Shown in pieces: positions 25,906 through 38,949 of a DNA stretch of 64,000 nucleotides. A program made the position numbers and the translations under genes. The DNA is from Circinella minor (taxonomy: Eukaryota; Mucoromycota; Mucoromycetes; Mucorales; Lichtheimiaceae), in the NCBI GenBank assembly GCA_016758965.1, contig JAEPRB010000198.1, positions 1 through 64,000 on the forward strand, written 5' to 3'. The notes beneath the pieces are model-generated. The model was not told the origin of the DNA. It was given only the letters and a program-made list of their open reading frames with translations, and did not search any database. Within the stretch, counting starts at the first letter, position 1. Each line of letters starts with the position of its first letter.

Positions 25906-28382
25906 TTATTATTAAGTCATTGATAACTTGTTTTTTCCTTGTTATTTGTATTTTTTATTTTACTTATTAGAAAATAGTGGTAAAACTATTTTTTTGTGTT
26001 GTATACCCTCTTGTTACTATTAGCTTCCCAAACTTAAACTTTTGATTAAACGTATTCCTCCTTTTTTGTTCTTCTTACTTGTTCTAACATATTTATTTTT
26101 TCTACTTCTTTTTTTGTATAGACTGTTATTCTGCCAGCAATAGTAGATTGAAAAGAAAAATAATAAATCAAAGCAAAGCAAAGCAAAGCAAAAAGAAAGA
26201 AGGGAAAAAGAGTGAGGAATACGGTTTTAATTATTGAATGATGTCGAAAAAAAGTAAAACTATTTGCATAACTTATTGATTTCTTAGCTTTATGCAAAAA
26301 CGCGTCATGCATACAATGAAGCTCGTCATGTTGTATTAGTTGCTAGTAATATGAAGATTACAATGCCAAGCAGTAGTCGACTGATTTGTTGTTATCGTAT
26401 GAGGAGGAAATTAGAATTTTCCATACGTATTGAAAATTATAATAATATAGGCTTACTAAACTACCACCTATAGCAATCAGCAACCAGGAAACGATTTGAG
26501 TAATATTTCAAAAAATTCAAATACATCTTTTATTATTATAAGTATATATACATCCAAATTACTTTCAAAATGCCCATGAGTATGTAATTCTTGATGTTGA
26601 AGGTAGTCTCTATGATAATGATAATATTGTTATTTTTTACGTGTAATATGTAGCGATGAAAAATGGCCTCTTTTATACTTTTGAGTCGTCCACATGACAT
26701 TTCAATGATGGCTATATACATGCTAATTACTGGCTGTACCATCTTTATAGTACAATTTGTATGATACCAACTTACAGTTTACCAACAAAAAAGCACAACT
26801 AAGTATACGTACACTATTCAATTAGCAATAATTTGTTTTATTATGTAACGCAACCACTATCAATTCAGTCTAGTGCTACTACTCAGACTATAAATATGAT
26901 TCTTACAGCACTACTTATTCTGAAACAATTTCTCTTTTCTCGCCTTCCTCATCTGTAGAGATATTGTTATTTTCTACATACATATAACATTATAATTATT
27001 AGCATTCGACTTGATTTTCATTGTCCTTAAAAAATATTGGATCCCAGAGTTATTGCTTGCATAATGTTGGGACAAATGCTTGTGGATTTAATTTTTTCTT
27101 TCAAGCTACTGTACGTAGTCGATTACTTTTATTGGCATGAACCGAGGTCGTCAAATTCGTATATATATATATATATATATATATATTACTCTTCTTGTTT
27201 CATTTCTCAATAGCAAAGCTTAAGTTTTTTTTTATTTATCCAAAAATAAATAAATAAAGGTTCTAGGTGGAACAGCGGAAGACCATTTTCATCCCATAAT
27301 ATGTAAGCAATTATCTACAAAATAATCTTTTCTAGGAAGTAATAAATGTTGTACGTACCGAACTTACCCGTGTATTCTTGATGCAATCAAAGAATTATGC
27401 AATACGACATATTATATGTTGCATGGAAAACTCCTATGTTAGCCGCAAATAGTATTTTCGTCTCTTACGTACATTTGTATCAAAGTGGCTGCAGTTCTTA
27501 ATAATTTGATATACAACGAATGACCTACCATTTATAACAAGCTAATGACGATTATCATATGTTTGTATAGTGAAGTAAAAAGAAAATTACAGGGTGTGGG
27601 AAATTATTTACTAGTTATCACAAAACCATTTCACCACGAATGTATCATATTATCTGCATAATTAGAATAACATAATTCAAATATTTTCTTATAATTTTTT
27701 TTCGTTTTGTGCCATTCAATAATAACAGTATTATTAGTTAAAATCATAATACTCGCGTAACCTTTCGCTTTCATTAGAATTATTGATCCAACTTTCTAGA
27801 GAAATTAGCATACGCATCGGAAATTATAGTATGAGTTTGCATGAATGACAGATAAGAAACAAGCTTATCACCACTGATAGACCATTATCTTCATCAATCA
27901 TCTGTAAGTACGGATATGCATCCTAAGCGAAAAAAAAAATAGAAAGGAGAGGTTATAAAGAAGAAATTAATAACGCCTTTCCCCCACCCCTTACCATATC
28001 ACTTGCTAACTTTTGTAGTATATGCATTATTATTGTATGTAGAGCTAAGAGGAATGAGGAATACTGTTAAGTGATTCCGTAATAATGGCCGACTAAGATA
28101 AATCAAATGATGATATGCTATACAATAACATCCTTATCGTGTGATTCTATACATTTTATTCCGTTCACTACAGCATACGTATATAGAGCTAAATCAGTTA
28201 AAGCTTGTTCTTATTAATCAACATTAGTTATTATACATAAACAAAAAAAAACATCTACAAACAATTGGATCTTTTTTTCAACCAGTTTCTTTTTATTTTT
28301 TTCTCTTCCATTTCCCTTTTTCTCTTTTGTTTACAACAGCAATAGCAAAAATATACATGTACAAATATAATCATATACCAAT
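25906..28382. other. Intergenic region without gene
   Basis: About 2.5 kb between the protease and the peptide transporter. It contains an AAAGC-type pentanucleotide run (about 26168-26193), a TA repeat (about 27162-27184) and six TACGTA palindromes. Frames here are short and lysine/asparagine-rich. No RNA gene was recognised. Confidence 0.55.
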
Positions 28383-31271
28383 ATGAATGACGAAAAGAAA
28401 AACCATAAAGGTGATCCCCTAGCAACACCTGAAATCTATTATGACGAAGATTCGACGGCTCCATGGGATTCGCCTCCACAAAAGTTAAAAGATGAAAGAT
28501 CTTCCGCGATAATTGATGACGATGGCGACGAAAATGACAATTCTGATATCAAGGTGGTTAATGAACTTGCTACAATGGAAGATGATACCACTTTACCATG
28601 TCTTACATTACGTGCAGTACTCGTTGGTTCTGTAAGTTATTAATTAATTTCTTCCAAACAAAATACAAATTTTCACAAACAATTTTAAAAACCATATGAT
28701 AAAAACATTAACACACCCATATCCTTAAAAAAACCGGATTATATTATATTGGTATGATCATCAAAAAAAATTGATTTATGTAAATATTACGAAAAAAAAT
28801 CACAAGATATTAGCATGTCTTAGTGCATCTGTTTATCAACTGATGTTGTTCAAACCGGTTGGATTACCATTATCAAACACATTTATGCTTATGGTTGCTT
28901 ACGTTGTATGTCATGCCTGGGCCCGTTATCTCCCTAAAATCTACTGGCTCAATCCTGGACCATTTAATGTCAAAGAACATACTTGTATCTACGTCATGGT
29001 CTCTGCAGCCAATACATCTGCCTATGCAACCTTTATTTTATCAGCACAACAACTCTATTATACCAACCCACCGGGTCCCGCTGGGTCGATCTTTTTACTC
29101 TTCGCAACACAAATTGTTGGTTATGGAATTGCTGGTCAACTGCGAAAATTCTTGGTTTATCCTCCTGATATGATCTGGCCCACCTCGTTACCAACAGTTT
29201 CCTTGCTCCGCACACTTAACTCGAGTAAAGCAGAAGCAAAATGGCGTACCCGTTTTTTTTTCATCGTGTTCACTGGAATGTTTGTATACGAGTTTATCCC
29301 TCAATATTTATTCCCACTTTTGGGCGGGTTTTCTGTATTTTGCCTGGCCGATACTTCCTCAGTCTGGTTTCAAAGACTCTTTGGCGGCTTGGCAGTCAAT
29401 GAAGGGCTCGGAATCCTGCAACTTAGTTTCGACTGGAATTATCTATCGGCCATGAATCCCTTGGTTTTGCCACTTTGGGTTCAACTCAATGTATTTGGTG
29501 GTATTTTATTGATGTGGTTTTTGTACCCTCTCATTTACCATTTCGACGTATGGGATGCACAAAAATACCCCTTCTTATCCAATTCGATTTATTTGTTTAA
29601 CGAAACTTCTCAAGAAACCACAGTTTATCCACAGCATTTGGTCCTGAATGATGACAACTCATTGAATAAAACCATGCTGGAGCAAGTTGGTTCGCCAAGT
29701 TTTCCTGCAACTTCAGCTATCAGCTATGTGTTTATTAATTTTGCAGTAACAGCATCAATTGCTCATGTTGCTTTGTATTATGGAAAACAATTATGGAATA
29801 ATCTGCGAAGCACCAAAGAGCACTTCAAAGAAGGCAAGATGGATATCCATAATCGATTAATGGCAGCCTATAAAGAGGTACATAGTTTATTCATTGTCTA
29901 AATACTATATAACAAAATATTTTATTTTCACTTTTCTTTGTAAAAATCATAAGCTTCTGTACTTATTTATAAGCTTACGTGTTATTATCATTATCATATA
30001 ATTACTCTTTTAGGTACCTGGATGGTGGTATTATACGATCTTTGTCATTGGTATTGGCTTAAATATTGGTATTGCTTATGTAAATAATAGCCAATTGCCT
30101 TGGTGGGCTGTTATTTTAGCAATTGCCATATCAGCTATGCTATCACTACCATTGAATCTGATTACGGCTGTTACTGGTCAAGGATTCGGATTAAATGTAT
30201 TTGCCGAAATGATTTGCGGTTTTATCTTGCCTGGGTTGCCTGGTAAGGAGAGAGGGGAGGAAAGAATATTTCATGCAGGATCACATTTTTCTTTTATACT
30301 CACTTTATACTGTTGATGGCGATGATGATATCAAAATAATTATATTATCACTCAAAACAAACAAACAAACAAACAAATCAGTGGCTAATATGTATTTCAA
30401 GACTCTTGGATTCAATACACTGAGTCAAGCTGGACTTATGGCTAACGATTTAAAAATTGGACATTATCTTAAAGTACCTCCTCGCGCTGTCTTTTTCAAT
30501 CAGATCGTCGGCACCATACTCGGTTCACTATTCAATTATATAGTCAATGATGTAATTAGCTTATACTCTTTGCTAAAAATTGATGGGGAAACCTTTATGT
30601 GTTTCGACTAACTCTTCTTTTTACCGTAATAATAATATAGAGAGTTGTTACCAACGAACGAGAAATTTTACTTAATCCTGTTGGTAATAATGTATGGAAT
30701 GGAGCAGCACCACAAACCATTAATTCGGCTGCTATAACTTGGGGTGCCATTGGACCTACAGCCATGTTTGGACCAGGCACTCGATATTATATTGTCTTGT
30801 GGGCATTCATTATTGGATTTTTTTTACCACTTCCTTTTTGGTTCTTGCACAAGCGTTTTCCAAATAAAGGGTTTGAACGTGTCAATATCCCCATGATCTT
30901 GGTGGGCTTATGTACATTGCCTGGCGCCGCAACATCTTATATCACCGTTTCATTTTGTCTTATTGTATTCTCACAATGGTATCTTCGTCGATACCGTAGG
31001 AATTGGTTTATCAAATATAACTATTTGGTATCCACTGGATTGGATTCTGCTACTTCGTTGATGGTCTTTTTTGTAGCTTTTGCATTACATGGTGCAGCGG
31101 ATGGCATCGATCATCCATTTCCAATATGGTGGGGCAATCGCCAAGGTAAAGTGTTACTGTATTTTGTTGACTAGTACTAAAAAATAATTTTGGACTCACT
31201 TCCATGTATACTTATTTATTCACTTAGATGCAAAATATCTCGACTATTGTTGTCTCGATTGCAAGCCTTAG
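28383..31271 (+). CDS. OPT-family oligopeptide transporter
   Basis: Plasma-membrane proton-coupled importer of small peptides (or a related OPT substrate). Six exons join to 755 residues: 28383-28631, 28807-29877, 30014-30242, 30382-30551, 30641-31145, 31228-31271. The acidic cytosolic N-terminus is followed by about a dozen or more membrane segments. Family landmarks include SLPTVSLLRTLNS (the OPT 'P..LPxvs' region), YLFPLLGGFSVFCL, MAAYKEVPGWWYYTIF spanning an exon junction, LITAVTGQGFGLNVFAEMI, FKTLGFNTLSQAGLMANDLK, LKVPPRAVFFNQIVGT, WGAIGPTAMFGPGTRYY and a Cys-rich tail (LDYCCLDCKP). The last exon of 44 nt is supported by the phase and by the short Cys-containing C-terminus typical of the family. 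Substrate cannot be inferred. No disruption is seen. Confidence 0.94.
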
Positions 31272-31841
31272 CTGTATAACTAATTGCCCTTCTCTCTGTT
31301 TTTTATTCTTTTAAATATGTTCTCTTATATTTCATTACTTTTATAAAAGCAACCCATTCATTAACATAAATATTGTACACATTCACAAAAAAAAAATTGA
31401 ATTACGTAAAAATATTATTAAAAAACAGAATTATTTTATTAAACGATCATAATAATGGTAATACTAATTAAAATGTCAAAGAAAAAAGCCTGTATATATA
31501 TATATAAAAAAAAGTATAAGTATAAAATGCTTATAATGGATGACAAAATAATCCAAAACCAAAACAATCAACACGTAAGAGAAGAAAGTTGAACGCTCAC
31601 GTTGTAAATAGGCAATAACGTTTTTTCCCCATTATTTGGTCAGATCAGGTCTGTGTTAAGTTTTCATCATAGCTAATCCTCTCCCTCCCCGTACTCCAGT
31701 GCGATACGTTTGGTTTGGATTATATAAATATTAATATAAAAAAAATAGAATTGATAACTTGCCTTTTTGTTTGAAAACTAAAGAAAAAAAGAAAACAAAC
31801 AAGAAAGAGTTTGAGATGGGTTTTTATAGTTGACTGAAGGG

Positions 31842-31965
31842 CAGAAAAATTTTTAAGCTGTCACTGTTTTTTTTAAGACAGCGCAATTAGCAGTATCTTG
31901 GCTACCCATCACCATACTGCTGAAAATTTTTCTGTGATAGACTCAACCGGGTAAATGTCTCCCGG
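31842..31965. ncRNA. Candidate structured RNA: three-way junction plus flanking hairpin
   Basis: An outer 12-bp helix (CAGAAAAATTTT at 31842-31853 with AAAATTTTTCTG at 31923-31934) encloses two perfect hairpins: GCTGTC/GACAGC (31857-31862 with 31877-31882) and AGCAGTAT/ATACTGCT (31889-31896 with 31914-31921). A third hairpin, CCGGG/CCCGG (31947-31951 with 31961-31965), follows. The segment is visibly richer in G/C than its surroundings. The strand is undetermined because the stems are palindromic. It fits no RNA family I can name: it lacks the hammerhead core and tRNA boxes. It could also be a small palindromic element rather than a transcript. Confidence 0.4.
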
Positions 31966-33837
31966 CTGAAAATAAGTTTGCCACCAAATTTCAGCAATCC
32001 TTAAGCAAGCAATTGTTGTCCATGCCTACACTATGCAACGAAGTTGTTATAATCGTTAAGCTATAATTACTATTATAGATCGGCGTGAAATTATGAGTAT
32101 CGGGCCAGTTTCTTGAAGTAGAAAAAATAAAGAAAATTTGGAACAGAAAGAAATGGTGGTAGAAAAGCTTCGGTAGAAAAAAATATATATTTCTTTGAAC
32201 ATAATCATAAATTAGCACGTAACACCCCACGTTATGCTTTTTTTTTGGATCAGTGATCGCTATAAAGCCTTAATATTTATGAATCTAGGGAGAACAAAGT
32301 TCATATGATCATGTAGATCTCATATCAAGACGGACTTTTTATTGAAGAAGCATTTATCAATTTCTTTGTTTTTGTAATACTAATATTACACTAAAAATCC
32401 TCTTACGGTTCCCGGATCATCTTTACAGTTTAAATTTCATGGTTATCTTTCTTCTTTGATGCTTTTCTTGAAATTTTTAATTAAAAGTATTTTATATACT
32501 ATATCGTGCTTATGTAACGTTAGTTGTATGTTCTATATATAACAAAGAAATAGTGAATAACAAAGTATATATACAGAAAAATAATAACTATGACTATGAC
32601 TAAATAATGCATATTTCATATTTTTACAATTCTACTCTTTATTTAGTTGCTCATTAACATTACAATATACTATTTCTGTACGGAGCTCTTGGTTTGCTTA
32701 TTTGATTTTCTTGGTTTGATTGTTTTAGCAAATCACGACAACATGTGATCTTATTCTTTCTGCAGAGATGGAATTAAAAAAGAAAGAAAAAACTTGTTTA
32801 TTAAAACTGGATTGCGCCATCGTCACTGCAGGATCTGCTTATAAGCACAATTCTGCACTAGTTTAACATTATAAATTTTAGTATTATTAGTGAATAATAA
32901 TAACATTAACAGGATTGAGGGAGCTACTTTGAGTGTATTATTCAATCACATTTTTTGAAGGTTTATGATCCACGTATTATTGATTACTAGTCTAACGTAT
33001 ATGTTGGTAGTATAAGTTTTATTACGTATCTTCAATAACAGGGGCCAGTTGAATTTTAGGGATTGATCAGTGAAATATACAGAAAATAATGTATTTACCA
33101 TTCCTTCTGGGTATCTAATAGTGGCAAAACTTTAAACAATAATATCCACACGACTGTTTATTATTACATACAAAAAAAAAGGAGCATAATACATATAATA
33201 GTGCATCTTGTTATATAATGACATTTCGTTATAACGATTTTTTTTTTTCGGTTGGCGATCAAAAGTGATTGCTAATTTTTAAACAATAACGTCTTGTAAA
33301 AGAGTTTATATTGTTGAAACCGATTTACAGAAACGTGTCGATCTATTATTATATGTTTTTAACGTAGCTGCCAATGTTTGTTTATATGTATATATAAAAT
33401 ATAGACCATAAAGACTGCATTATTATTATGACTGCTGACGCTTGGCAAGGATAAACAAGAATTTTAGTGTCTTGTTATGTGTAAGGAGTATATTTATTGT
33501 AGTCACTTCTATTATGCAGAATTTTAATTATAGCACTTGACTAATTTTGAATTCTCTTTGTGAATATTTTTCTTTGTGGATTTTAGATCCAAAATATTAA
33601 AGGAGATTATATTTCCAGTCAAGGAACAGGTCATAATAACTGTCATATTTAGTAACATACAAAACAAAATAGTGCTACTAGTTTTTCAATTGTTTATGAT
33701 ACTATACCATATATATTAAACAAGGAATCTATGTATGTATGAATTTAAAGGAGAAGTAAAACTAAATTATATTACAAGATAATAATAATAATAATAATAA
33801 GGCACTATAAAATCTAGAAGAAAAAGAAAAGAAAAAG

Positions 33838-33845
33838 TATATAAA
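33838..33845 (+). promoter_or_regulatory. TATA box of the first repeat-peptide gene
   Basis: TATATAAA lies 89 bp upstream of the start codon at 33927. It is followed by an A/C-rich, G-poor leader typical of a fungal 5' UTR. The second repeat-peptide gene has the same box at nearly the same distance. Confidence 0.6.
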
Positions 33846-33926
33846 GGCACAACAAAATCATTTAGATTTGCTTACAATAACAACAACTACATAAATAACC
33901 GTCCTTGAATCCTATAACACCAAACC

Positions 33927-34430
33927 ATGAAATTTCTTACTTTGACCGCTGTGGCATCCTTTGTATTGGCATTTGGTTCTCTTTCTGCCCAAGCTCTTCC
34001 TATTGAAAATACAGAAGGTGCTGTAATTCCACATGGAAATCAAATAGTTGGTCAACAACCTGGTCAACAACCTGGTCAACAAGTTGGAGATCAACAAGCT
34101 ACTGGCAACAGCGAAAAGATACCTGCTGAAGAACATAACAAAAGAACAGTAGATCAAGCTACTAACCCTACTCCCGGTCAGCAAGAAGATCAAGCACCTG
34201 GTCAACAAGCTACTAGTGAAAACCAAAAGAAGCCTGCTGAAGAACATAGCAAAAGAGCAGTGGATCAAGCTACTAACACTACTCCCGGTCAGCAGGTAAA
34301 TCAAGTACCTGGTCAACATGCTACTTCTAACGAAGAAAAAAATAAGGACGGTAACCAACCTGACAAGCGTGCTTCGGATAAACACGAAAAGGAATCTAGC
34401 AAGCAAACAGTCAAGGAACGTGATATTTAA
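33927..34430 (+). CDS. Small secreted protein with Lys-Arg-bounded repeats (candidate Kex2-processed peptide precursor)
   Basis: Intronless 167-residue protein with no enzyme domain. Residues 1-24 are a signal peptide (MKFLTLTAVASFVLAFGSLS, then AQA before LP). The rest is hydrophilic, rich in Gln, Pro, Asn and Lys, and repeats a unit of about 37 residues. Each unit contains DQAT, PGQQ (one to three times), an acidic/basic stretch such as PAEEHSKR, and ends in Lys-Arg (72-73, 109-110, 147-148). Cleavage after these sites in the Golgi would release two peptides beginning TVDQATNPTPGQQ and AVDQATNTTPGQQ. This is the architecture of Kex2-processed repeat proteins, which include fungal mating factors, hyphal surface peptides and ribosomal-peptide toxin precursors. 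Which of these applies is unknown. Absence of Cys argues against a disulfide-rich effector. A TATA box lies 89 bp upstream. Confidence 0.75.
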   Translation: MKFLTLTAVASFVLAFGSLSAQALPIENTEGAVIPHGNQIVGQQPGQQPGQQVGDQQATGNSEKIPAEEHNKRTVDQATNPTPGQQEDQAPGQQATSENQKKPAEEHSKRAVDQATNTTPGQQVNQVPGQHATSNEEKNKDGNQPDKRASDKHEKESSKQTVKERDI

Positions 34431-37400
34431 GAGCAAATAACAATACAAAAATGCGTCACTTTTGTATCGCTATTTATCATTGTATACGAATAAATTTAAG
34501 AAAAATAAAGATGATACTGTATGGTTTGTTTTTCTTATATGTATAACTTTACTTTCTTGACGTTGACAGTGTTAGACTTACAATAAAATAAAACAGTTTC
34601 TTTATACGTATAATATTATTCAAATTGGTCTTATTTATTCATTATTTTATATACATAATGTTGCTGTATTATATCTAATTAATTGTGCATTACTCTAAAG
34701 CGCCAGCAGAAGTCATCAGTCAGGATCGAACCAATAGATATACGTACGTATAATTCATATTTTGTGGAAAATGAATAGAATGTCTTGACTCAATTAAAAA
34801 AGAATGACATTGTGAATCTGTATTTTTTTTAACATACTACATATATGAGTGTATTGATAATAATATTTTTTTTGTTTACGGCTGTCATTCATATAGGTTA
34901 GTAATGCGCATGTATTCATTAAAATTTGAAATCTTTTATTAATATATACAGTAGAAATATTTTAAAAAGATTAGTACGTAGGTCTATTGATAAAATAATT
35001 TAGTGTCGGTTGGATCATAAATAAAGATAATATATGCTTGCTACGTAGTTATTATGTACGTACGTATGAAAAATAAATACGTAAAAGAATTGTATTCTGA
35101 GATAGAAGTTCATCATATAATCTTCTGTATAGGCTAATAAGCTTTTTGCCGAATAATAATAATAATTATATTGTAATAACAAATTATCAAAAATCTGGCT
35201 GATACATATAAAAGCTATATTTTCTTTTGTTCAGTGGTAACGGTCGCTTTTGAATCTGTGTTAGTACTTCATATACACAAAAAAAGGTTGGATTATTACA
35301 ATGTACGTATTCCAATAATAATTGTTAATAGGTCTATCAGTCTGGTTAAGTTAACAAAGGGCTTGAATATTCCATTATTGTAATTATTGTAAGCAAAAAT
35401 CGTTGAAAGAAAAAACACAAAAAGAGTGATGTATACATACCTGTGTTCTGTTCTTCCCCCTTGTATTTTAAACAAAAATAGGGCTACATAATTGCGTGCA
35501 ACCGTCAGATAATGACTGCTGTTATGTTATAATATACCGATAATGCAAGTTAAAAAAAAACGAGCGAAAAGTGAAGAAAACGACAATAATACAGGAAAGG
35601 TCGACATAACTTTAAAATATTCTTTCTTTTTCTTAAAAAAAATAGAACACGTATATAAAAGCAAGGGAAAAAAAGCATTGGTTCTAACCTTAAATCATAC
35701 ATAACATCATATGTATTTGAATGGACCTATAAAACCTATCACTCTAACAAAACTATTGTATACGTACGCCATGATGACATTTGATTCCTTTTCTTTATAT
35801 AAGATGTTCTTATACCTTTAAAACCCCAAGTTGCTTTTCATTATCGTGATGTCAATCTCCGGGCCAAGTGTGCTCTCAATCAAATATATGATGAATAAAT
35901 AATAATGCATATTGTATTCTCTCTTTATTATTACTTAATGTGATGCAATTGCGTCATGACTTTATATATGTATATTAAGCTTTACTTTTTCAAAAATATT
36001 GTTACGTACCGTTATTATTTTTAAAAAAAAGGTGTCTCGAATAATTTTGTTATATACTTTTTGGTTGATTCCAATTCCGTTGCTAGTCATAATAGCATAT
36101 TATGCTTTGTACTATATAGAATTTAATGTTCATTTCTATGAGGCGTCAAATACAAGAAATTCCTGAGTTACCGGTATATCGATACAACTTGAAATGAATT
36201 GAATAGCCTAATGTATTCTAAAAGATATTAGTAATATCTACTTGCTTTGATATCAATATACTAGTAAATGGAAGAAATACGTAAGAGAAAGTACGTTTTA
36301 GTCTTTCCGAGGTTTCCTCAACACAGCATAATTCTTATTGTTGTGTTATTCAAGCATTCCAATCGTATAACTTAAAAAAAAGGTATGCTGTTATTTTTAT
36401 TTTCTGTTCAGGATATTGCAATAGCAACAATACAAAATTGGGTACCCCTCAACCAAGAGTATACTAAAAGAAACTACTGTATTACATAACATTATTGCTG
36501 GTAGCGATATTTTTTTGTGCTTAACAGAATCATATGATACTTATTAAATTCCATGATCTTCGCCTTACATATTAGTTTGGACGTTATTATTGTTGTTGCG
36601 TGAACTCATACGTGTTTCTAAAAATAAAAACCAGCCTGCTTCTCAAAATAATAATAGAATATTATGTAGTTTGTATATACAAAGTAGTATGCTGTTGTTG
36701 CTTTTATGTTTTATCTAAAAGACTTTTTTCGTATGTCTGAGATGACATAAATAATCACGGAGTAAAAAGAAAAAAAAGAAACTTTTTTTTTACCCCTTCG
36801 AGTTCTATGTAGAAGTTGCAAATTTATACTTTGTTATATATATATATACCTGCACCCCTGAAATATGCAAATTACCGTTAAGAGAATGAATTCATAATCA
36901 CATCACCAATTGGTAGACCGCTAAGAATTTTGCAATATGTATTCATCGGCTGTTATTTTCTTTTCCTGTAACACTTTTTCTTGTAATATAGCATTCGCTG
37001 GTGTTTTGATAGGTTCATGTGAATCTCTTACTAACAGACATAACAATATTATTTTTTTATTCTTTTTCTTATCTGAGGATGTTACTGTATACTCAAAGTA
37101 CTTTTTTAATAAGATGTAACAAAGTTCATTAATGCGCGTCTATATATTGCTAAAAAAAAAGCAAGTACTACCCTTCAAATTGTTACATATAATTATTATA
37201 GCAATAAAAAGTATTGTGTATTGTTCTGAACTGTTCTATACTCTTTTTCTTTTACTAATAAAATTATAAAAGAGCTGTTGTTTCAGTATTATCTAATACC
37301 ATTACTCTGCATATTGCATAAATTTTAAACTCTAGAGCAATGTATTTTTTTTCTTTTAACCGCATACATTATTATATGACATTCCTGGGGTTGTTTTCCT

Positions 37401-37754
37401 ATTAAATCTTAATCTTACACCGTACATATCTTCTCTTTTCGATGAGTAACTTCTTTTTGTTTCAAAAAATATAGGTATAATATACACAAAAAAAATATGC
37501 ATTAAGAGTGATCTTCTAGAAATGCAGACATTTTCGACGCAAACTGATTAGATGGTGATGGCAGGAATATAATAAATTTTTGATTTTTTCAATTTCTATA
37601 AAAGTTTATGTGGTCTGTTATTTTTCATATTCAATAATTATACTGCGGTATTAGTAAGTTAGGAACATACAATACAATGTTTTTTTTATTGTTGTAGTTA
37701 TTGTTCTATTGGTAGAGATAGTGGTAGCATATAGATTTTATAGCATTTTCGGAA

Positions 37755-37811
37755 CACGCCTCCGTCAATAAGAAGGATTAGGCGTGGGATAATCCCCCCA
37801 CCCTCCTTCTT
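37755..37811. repeat. GC-rich overlapping inverted repeats
   Basis: In an otherwise AT-rich region, CACGCCT (37755-37761) can pair with AGGCGTG (37780-37786), GGATTA (37775-37780) with TAATCC (37790-37795), and AAGAAGG (37770-37776) with CCTTCTT (37805-37811). The helices overlap and so exclude one another in part, giving alternative folds. Its role is unknown. Confidence 0.5.
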
Positions 37812-38853
37812 ACAGGATCACTTCCATATTTTTATTACTATACTAATTATAAAAAAAAATAAAGTTCAAAAATTACCCTGAAAACCTTCAAAAACGTTTT
37901 TCTTTTCTCTTTTTTTTTTGCAGTTTTGTTTATTCATATTTATGTTTTCGATTTGACATCAATATCTAAAAATACAGTTTGTAAGAAAGACTAAAGATTG
38001 ACATTTTATTTATGCCAATAAAAAAAACTCCAGTTAATAAATATATACAAAAATGTATGCTGTTGCTTATTTGATGATACGTACTTCCGTAGCATTGAAA
38101 ATATTTTGCACACATTTAGAAAGGAAGGCAATATTATGAGCTATCGTAAAGCGAACAATTTTCTCATTTTACTTTCATTTTAATTTTTTTTTCGTTCTTC
38201 TTCGCTAGAATTCCATATATCCACAAATATGTAACATCTTATCATCAACCTGTTAAGCACGACCATTTTTTTTTTATTTTTATTCTAAAGGCTGTTTTTT
38301 ATGTAATGCATATTGAACTCAACTGCTCCTGTAAGTCCCTTTTCTTTTGTCTTACACTTTAATTCAATTCATGGTTTTTATATGGATGCATTTATCAATG
38401 GTTTGTATATGATTATCAAAGAAATTCATCTTCAAGATATTCTGATAATGGGCAGTGTAATGCGTTAGGTGATATTAATAGAAAACTAATTAATAAACAA
38501 CAAAAAGAACTATAATCACATAGTAGATGAAACTTTTTTTATTATATTAATAGTAACAACAGCAGCAAGAAATATACATATGTAGAAGCATATATTGGAT
38601 CATTTTTTTCAGAATCATAACATGTATGCTGGAAATCATTAATATGCTCTAGGTCACTGCAAAATAACCGAGTTTACTACTTTATAATATTACTTTGATA
38701 CCCTGCAGTTTTATCAGCTTTGTTGTGTCTAATAAAAAGTGGCGTAGTTGAAGTTTTATACTATACTTCCGGGATGTCAATAAACTAGTGCACATTAAAA
38801 CTTCTCAGGAACAATTGCAAAGTGATAATACAGTAATTCTATTAGAAAAAGTA

Positions 38854-38862
38854 TATATAAAG
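38854..38862 (+). promoter_or_regulatory. TATA box of the second repeat-peptide gene
   Basis: The sequence TATATATAA followed by AG lies about 95 bp upstream of the ATG at 38950. It decides the start: an in-frame upstream codon at 38788 would put the TATA box inside the coding region and would bury the signal peptide. Confidence 0.6.
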
Positions 38863-38949
38863 ACAGCTTTTGAACAATGTCAAGACTTTTTTTTTCACAT
38901 TCATTCAATCTTTCTACATTATAATTCAACTATTACAAGAATAATAGAG

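Larger units (their letters stand above)
31272..33926. other. Gene-free region containing a multi-stem palindromic segment
   Basis: About 2.65 kb with no coding frame. The notable content is the compact set of nested inverted repeats at 31842-31965, listed separately. The rest is AT-rich with TAA repeats near 33780-33800 and no recognised RNA gene. Confidence 0.55.
34431..38949. other. Long gene-free region
   Basis: About 4.5 kb between the two repeat-peptide genes. No credible coding frame is present. It contains at least a dozen TACGTA palindromes and, at 37755-37811, a G/C-rich cluster of overlapping inverted repeats. A TGACTCA (AP-1/Gcn4-type) sequence lies at 34786-34792. A pseudo-tRNA-like stretch near 35230 lacks a T arm and is not called. 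Confidence 0.55.

Noticed and set aside
34710..34735. GGTTCGATCC on the minus strand, tRNA-like
   Set aside because: The T arm is one base short of the consensus and no cloverleaf can be drawn.
35228..35270. TTCAGTGGTAACG followed by CTTTTGAATC, resembling the 5' half of a tRNA-Gln
   Set aside because: The T arm and 3' acceptor strand are missing; at best a decayed tRNA fragment.
38788..38949. Upstream in-frame extension of the 61-residue-repeat gene
   Set aside because: It would place the TATA box in the coding sequence and hide the signal peptide; the ATG at 38950 is better.
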